10,021 nt of DNA, taken from an uncultured Oscillospiraceae bacterium. GTDB lineage: Bacteria; Bacillota; Clostridia; Oscillospirales; Oscillospiraceae. Where the stretch lies: positions 1 to 10,021 of the forward strand of contig CALWYA010000044.1 of NCBI GenBank assembly GCA_944385645.1, in the 5' to 3' direction. Position numbers and translations under genes: made by a program. The notes under the pieces were generated by a model that was not told where the DNA came from, ran no database searches, and saw only the letters and a program-made list of their open reading frames with translations. Positions 1-5,959 of the stretch are shown here, in pieces. Within the stretch, counting starts at the first letter, position 1; every line of letters starts with the position of its first letter.

Positions 1-224
1 CCTCCCTGGGCCTGGCCCCCATCGTGGTGAAGGGCATCTTCGACATCATCCGGGAGATCAACAAGCAGGGGGTCACCATCCTTCTGGTGGAGCAGAACGC
101 CAATATGGCGCTGAAATGCGCCGACGTGGGCTATGTGCTGGAGACCGGCCGCATCACCCTCACCGGGACCGGCCGGGAGCTGCTGGCCAACGAGGACGTG
201 AAGAAGGCCTATCTGGGCACCTGA
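1..224 (+). CDS. livF: Branched-chain amino acid ABC transporter ATP-binding protein LivF (3' end only)
   Basis: This is the C-terminal part (about 74 codons) of an ABC ATPase; the reading frame is open from the window edge (first whole codon at 3) to TGA at 222-224, so the gene starts upstream of the window. The visible SLGLAP segment is the stretch just after Walker B. It is followed by VTILLVEQNANMALKCAD, where VEQN replaces the usual switch histidine motif, and by GYVLETGRITLTGTG and a YLGT ending. This combination is characteristic of LivF, one of the two cytosolic ATPases of the LivFGHMJ high-affinity leucine/isoleucine/valine importer. A GTG at 24 is internal, not a start. The rest of the liv cluster presumably lies to the left. 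Family assignment is firm; substrate is inferred from the family. Confidence 0.9.
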   Translation, partial: SLGLAPIVVKGIFDIIREINKQGVTILLVEQNANMALKCADVGYVLETGRITLTGTGRELLANEDVKKAYLGT

Positions 225-236
225 ACGGACAAGAAC

Positions 237-279
237 AAAAAGATCCCCGCCTCCCATGATGGGAGGCGGGGATCTTTTT
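237..279. terminator. Bidirectional intrinsic terminator between livF and the M23 peptidase gene
   Basis: A perfect 14-bp stem (242-255 with 261-274) encloses the loop ATGAT and is flanked by five A on the left and five T on the right. It therefore has a U-tract when read from either strand. It lies 13 nt after the livF stop and 21 nt after the stop of the convergent peptidase gene, so one hairpin ends both transcripts. Confidence 0.95.
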
Positions 280-299
280 GGTGCGTCTCAGGGGCCGGC

Positions 300-1541
300 T
301 TACAGATTCAGCTGGACCTTCTGGCCGCCGCTGCGGTAGTACAGAGTCAGGTCGGTGAAGTAGTAGAGAGGATCGGTCCGGCTTCCGTTCACCCGGATTT
401 CAAAATGCAGGTGATTGCCGGTGGAGCGGCCGGTGGTCCCCACATAGCCCACTACCTCTCCCTGACTTACCGTCTGGCCCTCGCTCACCGCCCGGCTGCT
501 CATGTGGGCATAGAGGGTGGAGGTGCCGTCGCTGTGGGAAACCACCACATAGTTGCCGTAGGACCAGGCGCTGCCCGAGCCGTACACCGAGGTGGTGACC
601 ACGCCGCTCTTGGAGGCATAGATGGGGGTCCCCCGGGCGGCAGGAATATCAATGCCGGTGTGGTTGCCGGGGCGGCCGGTAATGGGGTCTTGCCGGCTGC
701 CGTACAGGGAGGACAGGGTGTTGATGCTGGCATCCAGGGGCCACAGGAAGCCCGACTCGCTCTGGACGTTGCTGATCTGGGGGGCCATCTGCCGCTCCAG
801 CTCCCGGATCTGCTCGTCCACGGCGTCGGCGGCCCGCTGAAGCTCGGCCTCCATCTCCTCCAGCAGGTCCTCCTGACTGCTGATCTCGGCAATGACCTGG
901 TCCACCTGGGCCTCCTGGGCCTCCAGCTCGTCCTGGGCGGCCTGGCGCTCCTGGCGGGCCGCCTCCTGGGCAGCCTTGGCCTCCTCCACCTCGGCCCGCT
1001 CCTGCTCCACCGTGTCCTGGAGGGCCTGGAGGGTCTCGATGACGCTGTTGTCATAGTTGATGATCTCCTCGATCATCATGTAGTTGTCCAGCAGGTCGGA
1101 GAAGTCGGTGGAGGAGAAGAGCACCGACCAGTAGGACAGCTCCCCCTCCTCCTCCATGGCCCGCACCCGGCGGCAGAACAGGTCGAACTGCTCCTGTTCC
1201 TGGGCCTCCGTCTGCTCCAGCTCGGCGTTTTTCTGGCTGATCAGCTCATCGTAGGCTAGGATCTGTGCGTCCATGTTGTCGATCTCCGCCTGGATAACCT
1301 CGATCTGCTCTTCCAGCAGCCGCTTCTGCTCCAGCGCCTGGCTCTTATCCGCCTGGACCGCCTCCAGCTGGGCCTGAATCTCCGCCTTCTGAGCGTCCAG
1401 ATCGCTGGCGTCCTGACGCAGGGCGTCGATCTGGTCCTGGGTGGCGGCGGAGGCGGGCACCACCGCCATCTGCCCCGTCAGGGGGAGCAGCAGGGCCAGG
1501 GCCAGCGCCAGGGAGAGGGCGGCTTTCATTCTTGCTTTCAT
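300..1541 (-). CDS. Secreted M23-family peptidoglycan endopeptidase with N-terminal coiled coil (EnvC/CwlO-like architecture)
   Basis: 413 residues. Residues 1-32 form a signal peptide (basic start, Leu/Ala-rich core, cleavage likely near PASAA). Residues 34-110 and 165-255 are Glu/Gln/Ala/Leu-rich coiled coils, separated by a segment with the SYWSVLFSSTDFSDLLDN motif typical of this family. Residues 265-395 are the LytM/M23 zinc endopeptidase domain. The expected residues are all present: H294 and D298 (NHTGIDIP), H346 (YAHM), and H377/H379 (HLHFEIR). It should therefore be an active enzyme cutting peptide cross-links in peptidoglycan, unlike EnvC, whose active site is degenerate. The gene is last in the ftsE-ftsX-microprotein operon, and FtsEX commonly activates such coiled-coil hydrolases, so this is the likely FtsX partner (inference). 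ATG at 1539-1541 is chosen because GAGAGGGGGG lies just upstream and overlaps the stop of the preceding small ORF. A second in-frame ATG four codons in is possible. Confidence 0.93.
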   Translation of the reverse strand: MKARMKAALSLALALALLLPLTGQMAVVPASAATQDQIDALRQDASDLDAQKAEIQAQLEAVQADKSQALEQKRLLEEQIEVIQAEIDNMDAQILAYDELISQKNAELEQTEAQEQEQFDLFCRRVRAMEEEGELSYWSVLFSSTDFSDLLDNYMMIEEIINYDNSVIETLQALQDTVEQERAEVEEAKAAQEAARQERQAAQDELEAQEAQVDQVIAEISSQEDLLEEMEAELQRAADAVDEQIRELERQMAPQISNVQSESGFLWPLDASINTLSSLYGSRQDPITGRPGNHTGIDIPAARGTPIYASKSGVVTTSVYGSGSAWSYGNYVVVSHSDGTSTLYAHMSSRAVSEGQTVSQGEVVGYVGTTGRSTGNHLHFEIRVNGSRTDPLYYFTDLTLYYRSGGQKVQLNL

Positions 1542-1555
1542 GGCGCGCCCCCCTC

Positions 1556-1657
1556 TCAGCTGTACAGCACGATGTCCGCCAGGATGGGCAGGAGCAGAAG
1601 CACCACCATCACACAGGCCATGATGCCCATAATAATCCGCTGGGTCTTTCGATTCAT
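1556..1657 (-). CDS. 33-residue single-pass membrane microprotein between ftsX and the M23 peptidase gene
   Basis: This short ORF runs from ATG (1655-1657) to TGA (1556-1558). The protein begins MNRKTQRIIMGIMACVM, followed by a continuous hydrophobic run (VVLLLLPILADIVL) and ends in YS. A basic N-terminus followed by one membrane helix predicts an N-in topology with almost no extracellular tail. Its Shine-Dalgarno AAGGAGG is a near-perfect match 8 nt before the ATG and overlaps the ftsX stop codon. Its own stop overlaps the ribosome binding site of the peptidase gene, so it sits fully inside the translationally linked operon. The general plan (basic start, one helix, about 30 residues) recalls small Firmicute membrane proteins such as Prli42 or DUF4044 members, but I cannot claim homology. 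Function unknown; a role with FtsEX or the peptidase is inference from position. Confidence 0.8.
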   Translation of the reverse strand: MNRKTQRIIMGIMACVMVVLLLLPILADIVLYS

Positions 1658-1665
1658 GTCCTCGC

Positions 1666-1672
1666 CCTCCTT
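1666..1672 (-). promoter_or_regulatory. Strong Shine-Dalgarno of the 33-aa ORF
   Basis: AAGGAGG on the minus strand, 8 nt before the ATG at 1657, overlapping the ftsX stop TAA (1671-1673). This site is the main evidence that the small ORF is translated. Confidence 0.85.
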
Positions 1673-2561
1673 ATACCTGCAGGAATTTCCGGATGGCCAC
1701 CAGGGAGCCCCCCACGCCGATGACCGCGCCCACGGCGCAGAACACGGGGAGGATGGTGCTCACCATGGCGGTGTAGGGGATCATGGTCACCAGGGACAGG
1801 CCGTTGCCCTGGATGATGACGCTGCCCACCATCTGATACAGCCCCCACTGGAGGAAGAAGGCCACCAGGGAGCCGGTCAGCCCCAGCACCAGGCCCTCCA
1901 CCACGAAGGGCCAGCGGATGAAGCCGTCGGTGGCACCGCACATCTTCATGATGGCGATCTCGTCCCGGCGGTAGAAGGTGGCCAGCTTGATGGTGTTGGC
2001 GATGATAAACAGGGAGACCACCAGCAGGATGCCGATGAGCACCAGGGCCACGCCGGTGGCCACGTTGCGCACCAGCACGAAGCCCTCGGCGATCTCCACC
2101 GCCGCCACCACGTCGCCCACGCCCTCCACCTGCTCCAGATTGGCCTTGGTCTGGGCCATCTGCTCGATGTCGGCGATATGGACGTAGTACCGGTCCCGGA
2201 ACACGTCGTCGGGCAGGTCCTCCAGGATGTCCACGTTGCCCCGGTCCTGTCGGAACTTCTCCAGGGCCTCCGTCCGGGTCATGAAGGTCGCCTCGGTGAC
2301 GTTGGGCACCTGGAGCAGGGCGGGCTCCAGCGCCCGGGCGCTCTCCTCGGTATAGCTGTCGTCGATGTACACCGCCAGCTCGTTCTCCTGCTCCATGTCC
2401 CCCAGCATGTTGTCCAGGTTCACCGCCAGCAGGGTGAAGGAGCCCATGATCAGCAGACAGGCCACGATCATGCACACCGCGGCAAAGGACATGAAGCCGT
2501 GGGTGAAGATGGAGTGGAAGCCCTCGCTGAAATAATATCCCGCGTCAAATTTTCTCGCCAT
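1671..2561 (-). CDS. ftsX: Cell division ABC transporter permease FtsX
   Basis: 296 residues, the usual size for Gram-positive FtsX. It has a short cytosolic N-terminus, TM1 at about 24-47, a large extracellular domain (about 48-165) beginning with acidic residues and an ELAVYID strand, TM2 at about 167-189, a cytosolic coupling segment with FYRRDEIAIMKMCGAT (196-211), TM3 at about 219-240 and TM4 at about 268-291. FtsX pairs with FtsE and transmits ATP-driven movement to an extracellular wall hydrolase. An upstream ATG at 2684 would give 337 residues, but its extra 41 residues are ftsE read in another frame. The start at 2559-2561 gives the family N-terminus MARKFDAGYYF. The gene overlaps the end of ftsE by 17 nt, indicating translational coupling; the ribosome binding site (GGCGGG) lies inside ftsE and is weak. 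Confidence 0.95.
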   Translation of the reverse strand: MARKFDAGYYFSEGFHSIFTHGFMSFAAVCMIVACLLIMGSFTLLAVNLDNMLGDMEQENELAVYIDDSYTEESARALEPALLQVPNVTEATFMTRTEALEKFRQDRGNVDILEDLPDDVFRDRYYVHIADIEQMAQTKANLEQVEGVGDVVAAVEIAEGFVLVRNVATGVALVLIGILLVVSLFIIANTIKLATFYRRDEIAIMKMCGATDGFIRWPFVVEGLVLGLTGSLVAFFLQWGLYQMVGSVIIQGNGLSLVTMIPYTAMVSTILPVFCAVGAVIGVGGSLVAIRKFLQV

Positions 2562-3234
2562 TGTAATACCCGCCTGTTCCGTCGCTGATGATCCGACCGT
2601 TTTCGATGGCCACCACCCGCTTGTCAAAGCGGTTGACCAGATTCTTCTCGTGGGTGACCACCAGGACGGTGGTGCCCAGCTCATTGATCTTCTCCAGGAG
2701 AATCATGATCTCCAGGGACCGCTGGGGGTCCAGGTTGCCGGTGGGCTCGTCGGCGATGATCATGCTGGGGTTGTTCACCAGGGCCCGGGCGATGGCCACC
2801 CGCTGCTGCTCGCCGCCGGACAGCTGGGCGGGGTACCGGTCCTCCTTCTGGTCCAGCCCCACCAGCTTGAGCACGTAGGGGATGCGCCGCTTGACCTCCC
2901 GGCTGGAGGCCCCCACCGCCCGCATGGCGAAGGACAGGTTCTCATAGACCGTCTTCTTCTCGATGAGGCGGAAGTCCTGAAAGATGATCCCCAGGGTCCG
3001 GCGCATATAGGGCACCTGCCGGGGGGAGATGTTGTTGAGGTTATAGCCGTTGACCATCAGCCGGCCCTCGGTGAGGGCGATCTCGGCGGTGATCAGCTTG
3101 ATGATGGTGGATTTTCCCGACCCGGAGGGGCCCACCAGAAAGACGAACTCCCCGTCGTCGATGCGCAGGTCCACCCCCTTCAGGGCCTTTGTGCCGTTGT
3201 CATATTCCTTGTATACGTCAATGAGCCGTACCAT
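2545..3234 (-). CDS. ftsE: Cell division ATP-binding protein FtsE
   Basis: 229 residues from the chosen start, close to the roughly 220-230 of known FtsE. It has Walker A GPSGSGKST (35-43), Q-loop Q86 in IIFQDFRL, signature LSGGEQQR (138-145), Walker B SMIIADEPTGNLD (157-169; D162, E163) and switch H195 (VVTHEKN). It is the cytosolic ATPase that drives FtsX, linking ATP hydrolysis to septal or lateral wall hydrolysis. Three in-frame starts lie close together: TTG at 3258, ATG at 3240 and ATG at 3234. GGAG sits 4 nt before the ATG at 3240 and 10 nt before the one at 3234. I chose 3234 because the protein then begins MVRLIDVYKEY as in the family; 3240 would add two residues. It is first in a four-gene operon whose promoter is about 70 nt upstream. 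Confidence 0.95.
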   Translation of the reverse strand: MVRLIDVYKEYDNGTKALKGVDLRIDDGEFVFLVGPSGSGKSTIIKLITAEIALTEGRLMVNGYNLNNISPRQVPYMRRTLGIIFQDFRLIEKKTVYENLSFAMRAVGASSREVKRRIPYVLKLVGLDQKEDRYPAQLSGGEQQRVAIARALVNNPSMIIADEPTGNLDPQRSLEIMILLEKINELGTTVLVVTHEKNLVNRFDKRVVAIENGRIISDGTGGYYNGEKI

Positions 3235-3306
3235 GTGCATCCCGCTCCAAACGATCAATTTCCGTCCGGCTCCGCCCCGCTCCCGGGGGAGGGCCGCTTA
3301 GAGTTT

Positions 3307-3335
3307 AGTGTACCACAAACACCGTGTTATGTAAA
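3307..3335 (-). promoter_or_regulatory. Sigma-A promoter of the ftsEX operon
   Basis: On the minus strand, -35 TTTACA (3330-3335) and -10 TACACT (3307-3312) are separated by exactly 17 bp, predicting a start near 3300 and a leader of about 65 nt. The spacer contains an 11-bp palindrome, AACAC-C-GTGTT (3318-3328), which could be an operator. Confidence 0.7.
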
Positions 3336-3370
3336 TGGAATTTCTCATTTCTTTTCGGCCCGGTCCCCAT

Positions 3371-3410
3371 GTCCCGGGAAATGGCGCGCGCCCGATTTTC
3401 CCGCCGGGAC
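3371..3410. repeat. Imperfect GC-rich hairpin upstream of the ftsE promoter
   Basis: GTCCCGG (3371-3377) pairs with CCGGGAC (3404-3410), with four further pairs after a small bulge. There is no T-tract on either side, so it is not a convincing terminator. It lies between the ftsE promoter and the TGTAAC boxes within the 321-nt non-coding gap 3235-3555. Apart from this hairpin, the promoter, the TGTAAC boxes and the lysR terminator, I see no gene in that gap. Confidence 0.35.
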
Positions 3411-3443
3411 GCGGCGGAAGCCGAGATCCAAAATTTACCGCTT

Positions 3444-3469
3444 TGTAATTTTTGTAACCATATTGTAAC
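3444..3469 (+). promoter_or_regulatory. WalR (YycF)-like direct-repeat box upstream of the ftsEX operon
   Basis: Two identical half-sites TGTAAC (3453-3458 and 3464-3469) are spaced by 5 bp, one helical turn apart. This matches the published WalR/YycF consensus TGTWAH-N5-TGTWAH. A third related half-site TGTAAT (3444-3449) lies 3 bp before the first. The A/T-rich patch stands out in GC-rich surroundings. PhoP boxes (TTAACA-like, 11-bp period) look similar when read on the other strand, so the binder could be another OmpR-type regulator. The distance to the ftsE -35 is about 110-130 bp, rather far for direct activation. Confidence 0.45.
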
Positions 3470-3517
3470 CTATTTCCCGGCGGAGCGCAACCCCTTTTCT
3501 CCCCAATTTTGCGCGGG

Positions 3518-3552
3518 AAAAGCGCCGCTGCGCACAGGGCGCGGCGGCGCTT
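3518..3552 (-). terminator. Intrinsic terminator of the dapL-lysR unit
   Basis: On the minus strand, a 9-bp stem AAGCGCCGC/GCGGCGCTT (3544-3552 with 3520-3528) continues past one mismatch into GCGC/GCGC around a 5-nt loop, then leads into TTTT. It starts 4 nt after the lysR stop. The U-tract is short but the stem is very strong. Confidence 0.8.
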
Positions 3553-3555
3553 GCG

Positions 3556-4494
3556 TTATCCGTCGGTCCGGCGGTCAAAGGGCCGGTAGTGCTCCCGCAC
3601 CAGATCAATGAAGGTGCGGGCGGCGGGGGACAGGAAGCCGTTCTTCTTGTACACCACCGCCAGGGAACAGGTCAGGGGCGGGTCGCCCACGGTGAAGCAG
3701 GACAGCCGGTCCAGATAGGGGGTGCGGGACAGGCCGCTCTCCTGGAGGAAGGCTATGCCCATCCGCTCGGCCGCCAGATTGACGGCGGTGGTTGTGTTGG
3801 TGGTCACCAGGATGTTCTGGGGCTCCACGTTGTGCACCGAGAACACGTTGTGGAGCAGCTTGCTCAGCCGCCAGTCCGGGGGCAGCAGGATCAGCCGCTC
3901 CCGCTCCAGCAGGCGCAGGTCGGGGAAGGGCCTGGGGGACTCATAGCTGCTCTCTCCCACCTCCCGCAGAAGGGGGTGGTCCCGGTGTCCCACCAGAAAG
4001 ACGTGCTCCCGCATCACCGTCTCGTAGGCCAGCTCCTCCAGATTGTCCGGGATCTGCATGATACACAGGTCGGTGATGTTGCCCGCCGCCAGCTCCTCCA
4101 GCTGGGGCACCGGGGCCTCGTGGAGGACCACCTGCACGTCGGGGTACTGCCGGGTGAACAGGGGCAGCACCTCGGGCAGGAGCACCGACCCTCGCCAGGG
4201 GGACACCCCCAGGTGGAGCACCGGCCGCTTCCTGTCCCGCAGGTCCCGCAGGTCGCTGACCAGCTGCCGGTCCAGATAGCCCTGCCGCTCCAGGTAGGCG
4301 TGAAACAGCTCCCCCGCCTCGGTGAGCTTCAGGGGGGTGTGGGAGCGGTCCAGCAGGGTCACCCCCAGGCTGTTCTCCAGCTTGGCCAGATACTGGCTGA
4401 GGTAGGGCTGGGACAGGTACAGCCGCTCCGCCGCCCGGGAGATGCTGCGCTCCTTGACGATGGTCATGAAATATTCCGGATTCTTGACGAACAT
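3556..4494 (-). CDS. LysR-family transcriptional regulator
   Basis: 312 residues, normal for the family. The N-terminal winged helix-turn-helix (about 5-62) shows the LysR pattern SISRAAERLYLSQPYLSQYLAKLE, followed by LGVTLLDRS and LKLTEAGE. A linker helix (about 62-90) leads to a periplasmic-binding-protein-like effector domain (about 92-300), beginning VLHLGVSPWRGSVLLPEVL. Members bind a small effector and activate or repress target promoters as tetramers. The effector is not evident from sequence. The gene lies 27 nt downstream of dapL on the same strand with no terminator or promoter between them, so it is probably co-transcribed with dapL, unlike the divergent arrangement common for LysR genes. 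ATG at 4492-4494 has AGAGGA 5 nt upstream. A terminator follows. Confidence 0.93.
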   Translation of the reverse strand: MFVKNPEYFMTIVKERSISRAAERLYLSQPYLSQYLAKLENSLGVTLLDRSHTPLKLTEAGELFHAYLERQGYLDRQLVSDLRDLRDRKRPVLHLGVSPWRGSVLLPEVLPLFTRQYPDVQVVLHEAPVPQLEELAAGNITDLCIMQIPDNLEELAYETVMREHVFLVGHRDHPLLREVGESSYESPRPFPDLRLLERERLILLPPDWRLSKLLHNVFSVHNVEPQNILVTTNTTTAVNLAAERMGIAFLQESGLSRTPYLDRLSCFTVGDPPLTCSLAVVYKKNGFLSPAARTFIDLVREHYRPFDRRTDG

Positions 4495-4521
4495 ACGGTC
4501 CTCTCTCCCCTCCTCCGGGCC

Positions 4522-5748
4522 TTATCCCCGGCGGAGCATCTCCCGGATGCGGTCCACCGCCTGGACGGTGTCCTCGGCGCCGCCGAAGGCGGTCAGGCGG
4601 ATGTAGCCCTCCCCGCTGGGGCCGAAGCCGGCGCCGGGGGTGGTGGCCACGTTGGCCCGGTCCAGCACCAGGTCGAAGAAGTCCCAGGAGCCCATGCCGT
4701 CCGGGGTCTTCAGCCAGATATAGGGGGCGTCCACCCCGCCGAAGCACGCCAGACCGGCGGACGTCAGCCCCTCCCGGATGACCTGGGCGTTGCGCTGGTA
4801 GTAGGCGATGTTCTCCAGGATCTGGGCGCGGCCCTCGGGGGTGTAGACGGCCTCGGCGCCCCGCTGGACGACGTAGGGCACCCCGTTGAACTTGGTGGTC
4901 TGGCGGCGGTTCCACAGGCTGTTCAGCCTGGCCCCGCCCCGCTCCAGCTCCATGGGCACCACGGTGTAGGCGCAGCGGTTGCCGGTGAAGCCGGCGGTCT
5001 TGGAGAAGGAGCGGAACTCGATGGCGCAGGTGCGGGCCCCCTCGATCTCGAAGATGGAGTGGGGGACGTCCTCCCGGGTGATGAAGGCCTCATAGGCCGA
5101 GTCGTACAGGATGATGCTGCCGTTGGCGTTGGCGTAGTCCACCCACGCCTTCAGCTGCTCCCGGGTGGCGGTGGCCCCGGTGGGGTTGTTGGGGAAGCAC
5201 AGATAGATCAGGTCGGCCGTCTCCTTTGGCGGCTCGGGGGAGAAGCCGTTGGCCTCCACGCAGGGCATATAGATCAGCCTGTTCCAGCGGCCCAGGGCCT
5301 CCACATAGTCCCCCGCCCGGCCGGCCATGGCGTTGGTGTCCACATAGACGGGGTACACCGGGTCGCACACCGCCACGGTGTTGTCCGTCCCGAAGATGTC
5401 CCCGATGTTGCCGCAGTCGCTCTTGGCCCCGTCGGAGACGAAGATCTCCTCGGGCTTCACGTCCATCCCCCGGGCGGCGTAGTCATGCCGGGCGATGGCC
5501 TCCCGGAGGAAGGGGTAGCCCTGCTCCGGGCCGTAGCCGTGGAAGCCCTCGGCGGTGCCCATCTCGTCCACCGACTTGTGCATGGCCTGGATGACGGCGG
5601 GGACCAGGGGGCGGGTCACGTCGCCGATGGACAGCTTGGTGATGGTGACGCCGGGGTGGGCGGCGGTGTAGGCGGCAATGCGCCGGGCCACCTCGGAGAA
5701 TAAATAGCTGCCGGGCAGCTTCAGATAGTTTTCATTGATCTTTACCAC
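4522..5748 (-). CDS. dapL: LL-diaminopimelate aminotransferase (DapL)
   Basis: 408 residues, the standard DapL length. It is a PLP-dependent fold-type I aminotransferase that converts tetrahydrodipicolinate plus glutamate directly to LL-2,6-diaminopimelate, bypassing the acylated intermediates of lysine and peptidoglycan precursor synthesis. Visible hallmarks are the N-terminus VKINENYLKLPGSYLF, LSIGDVTRPL (39-48), FHGYGPEQGYPFLR (69-82), SDGAKSDCGN (105-114), FPNNPTGA (185-192, PLP-contacting N188), YDSAYEAF (215-222, D216), the PLP lysine K250 in SFSKTAGFTGNR, and R384 in YIRLTAFGG for the substrate carboxylate. The start is GTG at 5746-5748: it gives the conserved N-terminus and has AAGGAG 9 nt upstream. 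An ATG at 5895 would add 49 unrelated residues and cover the promoter. Cytosolic; first gene of a dapL-lysR unit. Confidence 0.97.
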   Translation of the reverse strand: MVKINENYLKLPGSYLFSEVARRIAAYTAAHPGVTITKLSIGDVTRPLVPAVIQAMHKSVDEMGTAEGFHGYGPEQGYPFLREAIARHDYAARGMDVKPEEIFVSDGAKSDCGNIGDIFGTDNTVAVCDPVYPVYVDTNAMAGRAGDYVEALGRWNRLIYMPCVEANGFSPEPPKETADLIYLCFPNNPTGATATREQLKAWVDYANANGSIILYDSAYEAFITREDVPHSIFEIEGARTCAIEFRSFSKTAGFTGNRCAYTVVPMELERGGARLNSLWNRRQTTKFNGVPYVVQRGAEAVYTPEGRAQILENIAYYQRNAQVIREGLTSAGLACFGGVDAPYIWLKTPDGMGSWDFFDLVLDRANVATTPGAGFGPSGEGYIRLTAFGGAEDTVQAVDRIREMLRRG

Positions 5749-5757
5749 GGAAAAGGT

Positions 5758-5763
5758 CTCCTT
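5758..5763 (-). promoter_or_regulatory. Ribosome binding site that fixes the GTG start of dapL
   Basis: AAGGAG on the minus strand ends 9 nt before the GTG at 5748. No ATG lies at a suitable distance, so this site decides for the GTG start. Confidence 0.8.
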
Positions 5764-5788
5764 CCTGCTCACAGAACTCGTGGCTTTT

Positions 5789-5817
5789 ATTATCCATGAT
5801 GGGGCCGGGATTGTCAA
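5789..5817 (-). promoter_or_regulatory. Near-consensus sigma-A promoter of dapL-lysR
   Basis: On the minus strand, a perfect -35 TTGACA (5812-5817) and -10 GATAAT (5789-5794) have 17 bp between them. The predicted start is near 5782, giving a leader of about 34 nt before the GTG. Confidence 0.85.
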
Positions 5818-5822
5818 GAGAG

Positions 5823-5846
5823 GGACGCGGAGAAGCCCGGGCGTCC
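5823..5846. promoter_or_regulatory. Inverted repeat between the divergent dapL and 5960 promoters (candidate operator)
   Basis: GGACGC (5823-5828) and GCGTCC (5841-5846) form a perfect 6-bp inverted repeat around 12 bp. It occupies about -41 to -64 relative to the predicted dapL start, where activators of the LysR type often bind, but the typical T-N11-A pattern is not seen. In a GC-rich genome a 6-bp repeat may be chance. Confidence 0.3.
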
Positions 5847-5889
5847 GACTTCCCCTGATTTCCTTCCCACGATCTTTATGCCCGGCATC

Positions 5890-5918
5890 TTGCATCTTTG
5901 ATCGGCTTATTGTATAAT
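5890..5918 (+). promoter_or_regulatory. Sigma-A promoter of the secreted-protein gene at 5960
   Basis: -35 TTGCAT (5890-5895) and a perfect -10 TATAAT (5913-5918) are separated by 17 bp. Transcription should start near 5925, giving a leader of about 35 nt. Confidence 0.85.
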
Positions 5919-5959
5919 GTGGAGTGTTTTCCCCGCTTCATGATCCGGGAGGTGTATGA

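Noticed and set aside
2562..2684. N-terminal extension of ftsX to an ATG at 2684
   Set aside because: The 41 extra residues are out-of-frame ftsE sequence rich in Trp/Ser; the family N-terminus begins at 2561.
3371..3410. Terminator between lysR and ftsE at the GC-rich hairpin
   Set aside because: No T-tract on either strand and the stem has a bulge; the lysR terminator at 3518-3552 already serves this role.
3589..5703. 704-codon open frame on the plus strand opposite lysR and dapL
   Set aside because: Composition is His/Gly/Val/Leu/Gln-rich without recognisable domains. It is the antisense shadow of two clear genes, caused by the extreme GC bias at third codon positions.
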